Positions 1-8,169 of a stretch of 64,000 bases of DNA are shown one piece after another. Made by a program: the position numbers and the translations under genes. Below the pieces are notes generated by a model that was given only the letters and a program-made list of their open reading frames with translations, was not told where the DNA came from and did no database searches. The stretch's first letter is position 1, and each line of letters opens with the position of its first letter. Source of the DNA: Myxococcales bacterium (GTDB taxonomy: Bacteria > Myxococcota_A > Polyangia > Palsa-1104 > JAEUJZ01); NCBI GenBank assembly GCA_016794505.1, contig JAEUJZ010000137.1, positions 62,001-126,000 of the forward strand, written 5' to 3'.

Positions 1-243
1 CTGCGCTTCGATCCCGAGCTGCAAGTTGATTCAGCCCGCACCGCCGAGCGCTGGTACTGGCTGGGAGAGATCGCCCGCTCTCGCGGTCAGCACGGCGAAG
101 CACGTCGACGATACGAGCGAGCGGCACAGCAACAAGGCACCGAATTCGCAGGTCGCGCCCAGCAGAAACTGCTCGCGTTGCTCGACCCCACGGGGGCGGC
201 GCGCGCTCTTCTTCCAAGCTCTGCGCCGGCCAAGGCTTCGTAG
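1..243 (+). CDS. 3' end of a TPR-like repeat protein (partial)
   Basis: An open frame runs from the first base of the window to a TAG at 241-243, giving the last 80 residues of a protein that begins outside. The segment around ERWYWLGEIARSRG followed by EARRRYERAA has the helix-turn-helix spacing of a tetratricopeptide repeat. The tail is Ala/Pro/Ser-rich. A scaffold or periplasmic TPR protein is likely, but no function can be assigned from this fragment. Confidence 0.6.
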   Translation: MRFDPELQVDSARTAERWYWLGEIARSRGQHGEARRRYERAAQQQGTEFAGRAQQKLLALLDPTGAARALLPSSAPAKAS

Positions 244-351
244 AGCAAAGTCTGCTTCTTTTATCGCCAAGAAACAGGCGCCCCTTGTTCGCCGAGCGGT
301 CTGCCGCATACGCTGCAAGCGTAGATGGTGTCGCACCGAATGGAGCCCGTC

Positions 352-1791
352 ATGCATGCAACTCCCTGGACCTTGCCGCAGTCCCATCCGTATCTGCGCG
401 GCTTCTTTTCGCCCGTTTTTGATGAGATCGACAGCGACTGCCTGCAGATCCAAGGCGAGCTGCCTAGCGATCTGCGCGGGACGTTCATCCGCAACAGCAG
501 CAACCCGCGCTTTGCCCCCAAGGGGCGCTATCACTGGTTCGACGGGGACGGAATGCTGCACGCCGTCGAGATTGCGGATGGCAAGGCGCGCTATCGCAAC
601 CGCTGGATCCGCACGCGCGCGTTCGAAGCTGAAAGCGAAGCGGGCACGTCACTTTGGACCGGCGTCACCGAGCGACCCGACTTCACCAATCCGCGCGGCC
701 CGTTTAAGGACTCGGCCAACACCGACGTCGTGTATCACGCAGGCAAGCTGCTGACGCTGTGGTGGCTGGGCGGCGAGCCCTATGTCATCTCACTGCCGGA
801 TCTTGCGACATGCGGAACGCAGCACTGGCCCGGCATGCCGACGGTGTCCGCCCATCCCAAGGTCGATATGCGAACCGGCGAGATGATGATCTTTGACTAC
901 AAGCCGGTGCCCCCATACTTGCGCTATGGCGTGGTTTCTTCGTCGGGAGATCTGGTCCATCACACATCGATCGATCTGCCCGGCCCTCGCCTGCAGCACG
1001 ACATGGCGATCACCGAGAACTACAGCCTGCTGTTCGACATGTCGCTGATGTGGGATCCCGAGCTTCTGAAACAGGGCCAGACGCGCGTGCGCTTCTTCCG
1101 TGATCGCCCGTCGCGAATTGGCGTGATTCCACGCCATGGCCGCGGGGATGAGGTGCGCTGGTTTTCCTGCGCGCCGTTTTACATGTATCACACCATCAAC
1201 GCCTGGGAAGAGCGCAGCAGCGACGGAAACACCCGCGTTGTCTTGGTCGGGTGCCGCATCGAAAATCCTTTGGCTGACGACCCAGAGAACCCCCGCAGCG
1301 AAGGCCTGGTGCCAACCATTGGCTTTCTGCGCTTGGCCCCGCGCCTACACCGCTGGACGCTCGATCTATCGACGGGCCTGGTGCAGGAAGAGACGCTCGA
1401 TGACACGTTCATCGAATTCTCGCGCATGGACAACCGCTGGCTCGGTCGGCGCTGTCGCTATGGGTACAGCGGCAAAGTCCCCGCTCTGGACACCATCCGC
1501 TTCGACGGCATCGTGAAGCACGACCTGCACAGTGGACACAAGACGCAGTACACTTTTCCACCCGGCTGGCACGGCGGCGAGACGACCTTTGCCCCACCCC
1601 ATGGCAGCCCGCAGGATGGCGCCGACGACGACGGCTACATCCTGACCTTCCTAGAAGACGACACGACGATGACGTCGCATCTGGGCGTGTTCTCGGCCCG
1701 CGACCTGGACCGTGGACCCGTGGCCACCATCGCCCTGCCGCAGCGCGTGCCAACCGGCTACCACACGTGGTGGGTCCCCGCCGAACGCTAG
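352..1791 (+). CDS. Carotenoid oxygenase (RPE65 / carotenoid cleavage dioxygenase family)
   Basis: The 479-residue product matches the family in length and motifs. An N-terminal GELPSDLRGTFIRNSSNPRF block is followed by HWFDGDGMLHAV. The four expected iron-ligand histidines sit in contexts typical of the beta-propeller: SAHPKVD, LQHDMAITE, YHTINAWEE and the C-terminal GYHTWWVP. Family members use non-haem Fe(II) and O2 to cleave a carotenoid or apocarotenoid double bond, or in some cases stilbenes. I chose ATG 352 because GGAG lies six bases upstream. An in-frame ATG at 325 would add nine residues but has no clear ribosome binding site. It stands alone on this strand; no carotenoid synthesis genes are in the window. 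The substrate cannot be told from sequence. Confidence 0.93.
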   Translation: MHATPWTLPQSHPYLRGFFSPVFDEIDSDCLQIQGELPSDLRGTFIRNSSNPRFAPKGRYHWFDGDGMLHAVEIADGKARYRNRWIRTRAFEAESEAGTSLWTGVTERPDFTNPRGPFKDSANTDVVYHAGKLLTLWWLGGEPYVISLPDLATCGTQHWPGMPTVSAHPKVDMRTGEMMIFDYKPVPPYLRYGVVSSSGDLVHHTSIDLPGPRLQHDMAITENYSLLFDMSLMWDPELLKQGQTRVRFFRDRPSRIGVIPRHGRGDEVRWFSCAPFYMYHTINAWEERSSDGNTRVVLVGCRIENPLADDPENPRSEGLVPTIGFLRLAPRLHRWTLDLSTGLVQEETLDDTFIEFSRMDNRWLGRRCRYGYSGKVPALDTIRFDGIVKHDLHSGHKTQYTFPPGWHGGETTFAPPHGSPQDGADDDGYILTFLEDDTTMTSHLGVFSARDLDRGPVATIALPQRVPTGYHTWWVPAER

Positions 1792-2145
1792 GACTGCCTA
1801 CTCAACAGCACCGCGCCCCCACTCCAAAGACGCGCGATCAAACAGTGGGTTTGGTGGGACTCGAACCCACGACCAACGGCTTAAAAGGCCGCTGCTCTAC
1901 CACTTGAGCTACAAACCCTGTGCCCCGCGCAAACCAAGCCACGCGGAGCGAGCGGTTCCTACCACGTAAATCGCAGAGAGGTCAACCTCTCATTTCAGTA
2001 GATGCTGCATGAAGCCGGCAGCACGCAACCGCAGCGGTCCTGACTCCGCACGTGCCTCCCGCGACAGCGCGGATCCTCGCCACTCGACGCACTCGATCCG
2101 AGCCCCTCCTTGACCTAGGGACTCGCGCAGATTAGCGTCTTTTTC
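1792..2145. other. Intergenic region with tRNA-Lys and a small hairpin
   Basis: No protein gene is supported here. The minus-strand tRNA-Lys occupies 1846-1918. A perfect inverted repeat (GAGAGG, loop TCAA, CCTCTC) lies at 1976-1991, just 5' of the tRNA on its own strand. It has no T tract, so it may be an operator or chance structure rather than a terminator. Confidence 0.5.
1846..1918 (-). tRNA. tRNA-Lys (anticodon TTT)
   Basis: Read on the minus strand, 73 bases fold as a full cloverleaf. The acceptor stem GGGTTTG pairs with CAAACCC, followed by discriminator A. The D stem is GCTC/GAGC, and the anticodon stem GCGGC/GCCGT holds the loop CTTTTAA, so the anticodon is TTT. The T arm GTGGG-TTCGAGT-CCCAC is standard. 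CCA is not encoded. No terminator is evident downstream. Confidence 0.97.
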
Positions 2146-2604
2146 ATGCCGAACTCGCCCTCTGCGCCTTCTTCTGCTGGAGCCTCTAATGCCGTCAGTC
2201 GTGGGACGGTTCTTATCGCGGATGACGATCCAGAAATTCTAACGCTGCTATCCATTCGTCTAAGCAAGCGCGGTTACACGGTCCTTGAAGCCGCCGACGG
2301 CCTGCAGACCCTGCAGGTGGCGCGGCGCAGCCACCCCGACTTGGTTCTGCTCGACGTGATGATGCCGGGCAAGAACGGCTGGGAAGTCGCCCGCGAGCTG
2401 CGTGGCGATCAGGCCCTTTCGGACATCGGTATCGTGATGCTCACGGCGATCGGCGAGAAGGTAAACGAGATGACCTCGCCCCTGTACGGCGCAGACGACT
2501 ACATCGACAAGCCCTTCAACTTCGAAGAGCTTGAGCGAAAGATCGCCGCGGTCATCGAGCACCGACGCAAGGAACGCGGCAGCGACAACCCACGTCGTCG
2601 TTAG
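2146..2604 (+). CDS. Single-domain response regulator (receiver domain)
   Basis: The 152-residue protein is a stand-alone REC domain with a short Ser/Ala-rich N-terminus. The acidic pocket is IADDDPE (residues 24-30), the phospho-acceptor is Asp70 in LVLLDVMMPG, the switch Thr is Thr100 in VMLTA, and the conserved Lys is Lys122 in YIDKPFN. There is no output domain, so it must act by protein-protein contact or as a phosphate relay. It is 189 bases upstream of an FHA-GAF-cyclase gene on the same strand, which makes a shared signalling role plausible. No partner histidine kinase is in the window. Confidence 0.93.
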   Translation: MPNSPSAPSSAGASNAVSRGTVLIADDDPEILTLLSIRLSKRGYTVLEAADGLQTLQVARRSHPDLVLLDVMMPGKNGWEVARELRGDQALSDIGIVMLTAIGEKVNEMTSPLYGADDYIDKPFNFEELERKIAAVIEHRRKERGSDNPRRR

Positions 2605-2793
2605 CCACCTGCCCCCACCCTGCTCTTTCTGCGATCGGCCACGCGCTCGTATTTGTGCCGGGCTCGGACGTGCGCTTCCGAGTGGTCCCGCGGATACTCC
2701 CGACATGGCGCTAGATGGCTTGGCTTACGCCGAATCGAAGCCGTGACATGGCCTGCGGTTTGCGTCTACAATGAGTCTCTCGGAGTTCGCAAC

Positions 2794-4413
2794 TTGGCCA
2801 AGCTGATTCTGCTAACCGGGGGAATCCGCAAGGAATTCGACCTTGGCGATTTCAACACGATTGGTCGTCACCCCGACAATTCTGTGCAGATCCTTGACCG
2901 CATCGTCTCGAAAGAGCATGCGCACGTCATCAAGCAGCCCGATGCCACGTTCATGCTTAAGGATCTGGGCTCGCTGAACGGCACCTACGTCGGCAACACC
3001 CGCATCCACGAGCAGATCCTCAAGCACGGCGACGAGATCACCATGGGCTCGACCCGCTTGCTGTTCAGCGATCGGCCGAGCACCGAAGAATCTCTGCACC
3101 GCGTCACCATCGCTCCGAGCAGCATCAACGAGAGCCACATCCGCCACAAGGTCGACGCCGACAAGTCCGAGCGTTTTCTGCCGGTCAAGGACTTGCCGAT
3201 AGACACGCTCAAGCGCGACTACGAAAAGCTGCGCATCGCGCACGAGCTTGGGCAGGCGATCATGGGCATCCTCGATTTAGAGACGCTGCTGCCCAAGATT
3301 CTCGACAAGTCCTTCGAGCTTCTGCCGGCGGACCGCGGCGTCATCCTGCTGATGGAAGGTGGCGTGCTTCAGCCCAAGTACGTCAAGCACAAGAACCCCA
3401 AGCAGGCGCACGAGCAGATCGTTCTTTCGAACGCCATCCTCAACGAAGTGACGGGGCAGAAGCGTGCCGTGCTGTCTTCTGATGCCAGCATGGATGCACG
3501 CTTCGTTGGCTCGCACTCGATCATCATGCAGGGCATTCGCTCGACGATGAGCGTGCCACTCATGCACGGCAACGAGCTGCTGGGAGTCATGCACCTGGAC
3601 TCGCAGATCGCCGCCAATGCCTTTACGGAAAAAGATCTGCAGCTCTTCAACTCGATCGCCAACCAGGCTGCCGTCGCCATCCAAAATGCGCGCCTGGCCA
3701 AGAAGATCGAGGAGGAAGCCAAGACGCGAGCGCAGTTCCAGCGCCTGTTGTCGCCGAAGCTCGTCGAGCAGCTCGTGTCTGGCCAGCTTCACCTGGAAAA
3801 AGTTGGCGAGCTGCGCGAAGTCACGATGCTGTTCTCGGATATCCGCGGCTTCACGGCCATGTCCGAGAAGGCCAAGCCCACCGAGATCGTGGCCATGCTC
3901 AACGAGTACTTCGAGAGCATGGTCGACATCCTGTTCCGCTGGAACGGCACGCTTGACAAGTACGTTGGCGACGAGCTCATTGGCCTGTTCGGTGCGCCGG
4001 TCGCGCTGGAAGATGCCGCCTGGCATGCCGTGCAGTGCGCCATCGATATGCAGGCCGCGCTGCGCGAGTTCAACCACGCGCGGCAGCAAAAAGGCATGGA
4101 GCCGATCCATGTCGGCATCGGCATCAACACCGGCATGGTCGTCAGCGGCATGATCGGCTCCTCGCGCACGATGCAGTACACCGTCATCGGTGACGCGGTG
4201 AACACGGCGGCGCGTTTGTGCTCGCTGGCCAAGCCCGGCGAGATCATCGTCAGTGAAACGACGATTGCCTCCGTCGCTGACAAGGTCGAGATGATCGCGC
4301 TGCCGGCAACCAAGGTGAAGGGCAAGGCGCAGGCTCTGCGCATCTACAACGTTGTGGGACGCAAGGGCGATCCCAGCGGATTTTTCACCAAGGAAATGAC
4401 CCGGCCTGGTTAG
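2794..4413 (+). CDS. FHA-GAF-class III adenylate/guanylate cyclase
   Basis: From the proposed TTG start the product is 539 residues with three cytosolic domains. An FHA domain (about 1-92) carries GRHPDNS, SKEH and LNGTYVG, which bind phosphothreonine peptides. A GAF domain spans about 155-300. A class III nucleotidyl cyclase spans about 340-510, with the two metal-binding Asp residues in LFSDIRGF (Asp349) and KYVGDELIG (Asp393), and the transition-state motif VIGDAVNTAAR. It should make cAMP or cGMP under control of a phosphoprotein and a small ligand. TTG 2794 has GGAG eight bases upstream and begins the FHA fold directly. The frame is open back to an ATG at 2653, but that extension is Arg/Trp-rich and unlikely. 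A gene for a large membrane protein starts 21 bases after its stop. Confidence 0.92.
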   Translation: MAKLILLTGGIRKEFDLGDFNTIGRHPDNSVQILDRIVSKEHAHVIKQPDATFMLKDLGSLNGTYVGNTRIHEQILKHGDEITMGSTRLLFSDRPSTEESLHRVTIAPSSINESHIRHKVDADKSERFLPVKDLPIDTLKRDYEKLRIAHELGQAIMGILDLETLLPKILDKSFELLPADRGVILLMEGGVLQPKYVKHKNPKQAHEQIVLSNAILNEVTGQKRAVLSSDASMDARFVGSHSIIMQGIRSTMSVPLMHGNELLGVMHLDSQIAANAFTEKDLQLFNSIANQAAVAIQNARLAKKIEEEAKTRAQFQRLLSPKLVEQLVSGQLHLEKVGELREVTMLFSDIRGFTAMSEKAKPTEIVAMLNEYFESMVDILFRWNGTLDKYVGDELIGLFGAPVALEDAAWHAVQCAIDMQAALREFNHARQQKGMEPIHVGIGINTGMVVSGMIGSSRTMQYTVIGDAVNTAARLCSLAKPGEIIVSETTIASVADKVEMIALPATKVKGKAQALRIYNVVGRKGDPSGFFTKEMTRPG

Positions 4414-4434
4414 TCCCGCGGTACGCTGGGGGAC

Positions 4435-7400
4435 GTGAACCGGCTGAGCGTAACGTGGGTCACTGCGCTGCTTGCGATATGGGTCCTGTCGACTCAAACC
4501 GCAGCGGCCGCAGAAGCACCGCACTGTGATACGTCCTCTTCTGTCGCGTTGCTGCGCGAATTCTATGCGCTGCCAACGGGGGATGCGTCGACCCCACCAG
4601 CGGATTTGCACGCAGCCCTGGAACGCGATCGGGCCGAAGTATCGCTGCTGCTGGCGACCGTTCCCGAGCCACGCCTAGGCTTCGATGGAACGGTCGAGGC
4701 CATCACCGCAGCGCTAGGAGAAGCCGGACATACCTTGGCCCGCTATACGCTGCCCTGGGCGGCGGGCAAGGATCGCGACAGCAGTGCGTGTGGCACCGAG
4801 CAGCCAGGACGGGCCTTGTTCCTGCGCTCGTTGCCGGATGGCCGACGGTCGCTGTTGTTTCTGTACTTGGTTGGCGAGTCGCCCACCGCCGGAATCAACC
4901 GACGCGCCTTCTTGAATGCCTTGGACGACATCAATGCGCTGCGCGATCAGCTACCGCTCGCCAAATGTGTCTCGTGCAATCCGCTGCGGCTGTTGGCGCC
5001 GGCTTTCTCAGGCTCTGTCGCATCGCTCGAACAGCTTCTTGAGCAGCCTGCCGCTCTGCGCACTTCCATGGTCATCCTCTCGGGTCGAGCCACCGACGCA
5101 AGCGTGCAGACTGTTTTGGAAGCGCACAGTCGCCCCGAACGAACGGTGCTGTATCAAGCCACCGTGATTCCCGATGATGCTCTGCAGCGCGAGTTTTATT
5201 GCTACCTCACCGAGACGCTGGGTGCGCAAGATCACGAGATCGCGATCCTCGTCGAGTCATCGACTCGCTATGGCCGATCGGCCGTGGAATGGCACAGGAG
5301 TGCGCACCGCGAGTCGTCGCCCGGTTCTCGTCGTGTGTCGCGCATTGAATCCAGCAGCCCGGTTCTGGCCGGCACACGCTGCAAGCGAGCCCATCACCCA
5401 CGACTGCTTCTGCCCATGCCGCTTCACATCGCCCGCTTGCACGCCGCGTGGCGACAGCAAGACAAGGGCAAAGCCACGGACACCAGAGCCAGCACCGACG
5501 TGCCGACCAGCGGGATGCTGAAGGCCCTGTCGCCGCCGCTTGATGTCAGCGAGCGCAGCGATGTGATCCCCAGCCTGTCTCCGACGACGCTCGCCAGCAC
5601 AGATCGCGCCCTGGCAACCCTGCTCAGCAGCTTGTCCTCGGAAAAAGTGCGCTACGTGGGCCTGTTTTTCACGGATCCGCAGGACAAGCTCTTCCTGGCT
5701 GAACAGGTTCGTCGCTATGCCCCAGACACCGTGCTGTTCACGTTCGAGAGCGATCTTTCGTACGCTCATCCCGACTCGCTGGCGCTGCTCAAAGGCATGC
5801 TGGTGGTCTCGCCCTATCCGCTGTTCGTGCGCAATCAGCAGTGGAGCTATCCGTTCAGTGGGTCTTGGTTTCGCCAGCAGTTCGCACGAGACGTCGACCA
5901 AGGTGTTTACAACGCGACGGCCGCGCTGCTGGGGCGAACCGATCTGATGCTCGAATATTCGCAGCCGGTCGCTCATCCCAGCGAGCCACCGCGAGCCCGG
6001 CCCTCGATCTGGATCAGCGCCGTGGGCAACGACGCGCTGTTTCCGCTGACGTTCATCAGCGACTACAGCGCGGGCCGCTATGTCTACGAAAGCCCCACCG
6101 TGGAACAAGTCGCGCCGCTCTACATCCCGAACCAGCAGGGCACGTTGAGCGTCCTTTTGTTGGGGCTTGGGCTGGTTGCGCTCCTCCTCGCGCTCGGCTA
6201 CTTCCGCTGCTATCACGCACCGCCCGACGAGGATTTGCACTATCCCTGGCGTCTGTTCCGTTTCTTCCAAGCCCAGGCCGACGACCCATCCACACCCAGC
6301 GATTCCAGCCACGGCGATCGCCGCTCGCTGTATGTGCTGACGATGTTCTTGCCGATGACGCTGGCGTACCCGTTTCTGATCACCATCCACTTTGTCCAGC
6401 TTCGTGACGGCAACCGCGCCGAGCAGCTTCTTGGCGGAGCCGCATGGTGGATGCGAGTTCTGCACCTCAACCGCCACATCGGCGTCTATGAAGGCCTGAC
6501 GTGGCGCGTCCTTGGGATCGGCCTCGTGGCCGTGCTGTGCCTGCTCGCCATGTTGCTCGTGATGTTGGACGTCAGCTTCACCAGCAGCAGCTTGGGGCGG
6601 CGGCTTCGCCGCATCGTGGCTGGCCTTGCACAGCGACGGCGATGGCTGTTCCGTGCCGTGGCCATTTTGTTGGGGCTGCTGCTGGCCTTCTTGTTGTTTC
6701 AGAGCTTCGTCCGGCTGGTGAACTATCTGCAGTGGAACTTCAACAACATGGTCTTTCTGCGGCGAGCCGCGCACCCCGCGTATGGCTTGTCGCCGATTAC
6801 GCCGCTGTGCATCTTGGTCGGCGGGCTCTTGCTGTGGGGCTATAGCGGCTTGCAGCGCCTGCGCCTGGGCGTGCGTCCATCGAACGAGCTGGTGCATCTA
6901 GTGCGCGAGCTGCAGACCGAGAGCGCGCTGGTCGACGAGCTCAAGGCCATTGCCAGCTTGGTGGCCCCGCCGCACCCGCTGGCACAAGGAGCCACGCTGC
7001 TGCTCGGCATGGTGCTCTTGGCCAGCGTCTATTCCGACATGACGTCGCTAGAGCGCTATCCACTGAACTTGACGTTCCGTGTGTTGTTTGCGCTGCTGAG
7101 TGCGGGCATGTTGTTTGCGGCGTACCGCTCGCTGCGTCTGTGGCTGACCTTTCGCGAGTTCTTGGACAGCCTGGCCCATCACCCCATCGCGATGGCGCTC
7201 GACCGCATGCCCGAGGCCCTGGCCCGATCGATCGGATCGCTATTTCTGGAATCGCTGCCCGAGCAAGCCCGCATCGAAGCCGAGCACAGCCACCTGCGGC
7301 TCCTGCAAAACCACCTGCGGCAGATCGACATCGAAACGGAGCTTCAGGGGCTGCCCGCATCGCAGGCGGAAATGCTGCGTACTCACTTCACTGCGCTGCG

Positions 7401-8010
7401 CAGTAGCAATCTGTACACCGAGGAAGCCGAGCCCGCTGCATACAGCAACACCTTTGCACTGCTTCTGGTCAAGCTGCTACGCGACTGCTGGCACAGTCGC
7501 CCGCTGACGGCCGCACTCATGACCGCGGATGCCACAGCACCACAGCGCAGCACCGCCGAAGTGTACGCGCGAGCGCTGCCCCCAGGTCTGATCGTATGGC
7601 TACGTCTCGCCGAAGAGTTCATCGCCATCCGCGTCGTCGCATACATCTATCGATTGTTCCCCTATCTGCGCAACACGCTGCTCTTGCTGACGGGTGGCTT
7701 GCTGGTGCTGCTGGCCGCGCTCGTCTCGTACCCCTTCCAGCCACAGCACTTTTTGATGCTGTGCATGTGGGCGATGATCCTGGGCGGAGTCGGCCTGGCC
7801 GTCATGATCGTCGTTCAAATGAACCGCTGTGAGGTCCTGTCTCGCGTCGCCAAAATCGAGCCAGGCAAGCTGACCTTTGATCGCCACTTTCTGTCCCGAG
7901 TGGTCGTCTATGGCTTGCTGCCGCTCTTGTCTTTGCTGGCGAGTCAGTTCCCACAGGTGCGCGGCTTCGCCTTCTCATGGCTTGAGACCATCCTAAAGAC
8001 CCTCAAGTAG
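4435..8010 (+). CDS. Large multi-pass membrane protein with an extracytoplasmic N-terminal half, unknown function
   Basis: The 1191-residue protein starts at GTG and opens with a signal peptide ending in TQTAAAAEA. The first ~565 residues are predicted to be outside the membrane. Residues about 385-520 read like a type I periplasmic ligand-binding fold (VGLFFTDPQDKLFLAEQ, then a strand ending VVSPYPLF). Residue ~570 onward has roughly ten hydrophobic segments, for example SVLLLGLGLVALLLALGY near 570, others at 635, 690, 740, 785, 850 and 885, and a final group at about 1085-1180. A cytosolic loop of about 150 residues separates the two groups. I do not recognise a named family. The 21-base gap to the cyclase gene suggests an operon, so it may be the sensor or target of that pathway. 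Confidence 0.8.
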   Translation: MNRLSVTWVTALLAIWVLSTQTAAAAEAPHCDTSSSVALLREFYALPTGDASTPPADLHAALERDRAEVSLLLATVPEPRLGFDGTVEAITAALGEAGHTLARYTLPWAAGKDRDSSACGTEQPGRALFLRSLPDGRRSLLFLYLVGESPTAGINRRAFLNALDDINALRDQLPLAKCVSCNPLRLLAPAFSGSVASLEQLLEQPAALRTSMVILSGRATDASVQTVLEAHSRPERTVLYQATVIPDDALQREFYCYLTETLGAQDHEIAILVESSTRYGRSAVEWHRSAHRESSPGSRRVSRIESSSPVLAGTRCKRAHHPRLLLPMPLHIARLHAAWRQQDKGKATDTRASTDVPTSGMLKALSPPLDVSERSDVIPSLSPTTLASTDRALATLLSSLSSEKVRYVGLFFTDPQDKLFLAEQVRRYAPDTVLFTFESDLSYAHPDSLALLKGMLVVSPYPLFVRNQQWSYPFSGSWFRQQFARDVDQGVYNATAALLGRTDLMLEYSQPVAHPSEPPRARPSIWISAVGNDALFPLTFISDYSAGRYVYESPTVEQVAPLYIPNQQGTLSVLLLGLGLVALLLALGYFRCYHAPPDEDLHYPWRLFRFFQAQADDPSTPSDSSHGDRRSLYVLTMFLPMTLAYPFLITIHFVQLRDGNRAEQLLGGAAWWMRVLHLNRHIGVYEGLTWRVLGIGLVAVLCLLAMLLVMLDVSFTSSSLGRRLRRIVAGLAQRRRWLFRAVAILLGLLLAFLLFQSFVRLVNYLQWNFNNMVFLRRAAHPAYGLSPITPLCILVGGLLLWGYSGLQRLRLGVRPSNELVHLVRELQTESALVDELKAIASLVAPPHPLAQGATLLLGMVLLASVYSDMTSLERYPLNLTFRVLFALLSAGMLFAAYRSLRLWLTFREFLDSLAHHPIAMALDRMPEALARSIGSLFLESLPEQARIEAEHSHLRLLQNHLRQIDIETELQGLPASQAEMLRTHFTALRSSNLYTEEAEPAAYSNTFALLLVKLLRDCWHSRPLTAALMTADATAPQRSTAEVYARALPPGLIVWLRLAEEFIAIRVVAYIYRLFPYLRNTLLLLTGGLLVLLAALVSYPFQPQHFLMLCMWAMILGGVGLAVMIVVQMNRCEVLSRVAKIEPGKLTFDRHFLSRVVVYGLLPLLSLLASQFPQVRGFAFSWLETILKTLK

Positions 8011-8169
8011 GCGAGCGGCTGCGCCAAGGTTCGCGACTCGCGCCAATGTGATCGTCGCTCCCACTAGTGCGTGACGTTCCATGCAGCGCAGCCAAGAGCG
8101 CGTTGATTCGACGGAACGGGTCGTGCGAAGCTAGTTCTATTCGGGGATTGTGTTGGAGTAGGCCGCATC

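Noticed and set aside
3277..4611. Long minus-strand frame (444 codons) opposite the cyclase gene
   Set aside because: It is antisense to a well-supported FHA-GAF-cyclase, has His/Arg/Gln-rich composition typical of mirror frames in high-GC DNA, and no domain is seen.
5257..6897. Minus-strand frame of 546 codons
   Set aside because: Antisense to the 1191-residue membrane protein; Gln/His/Arg-rich with no family signature and no ribosome binding site.
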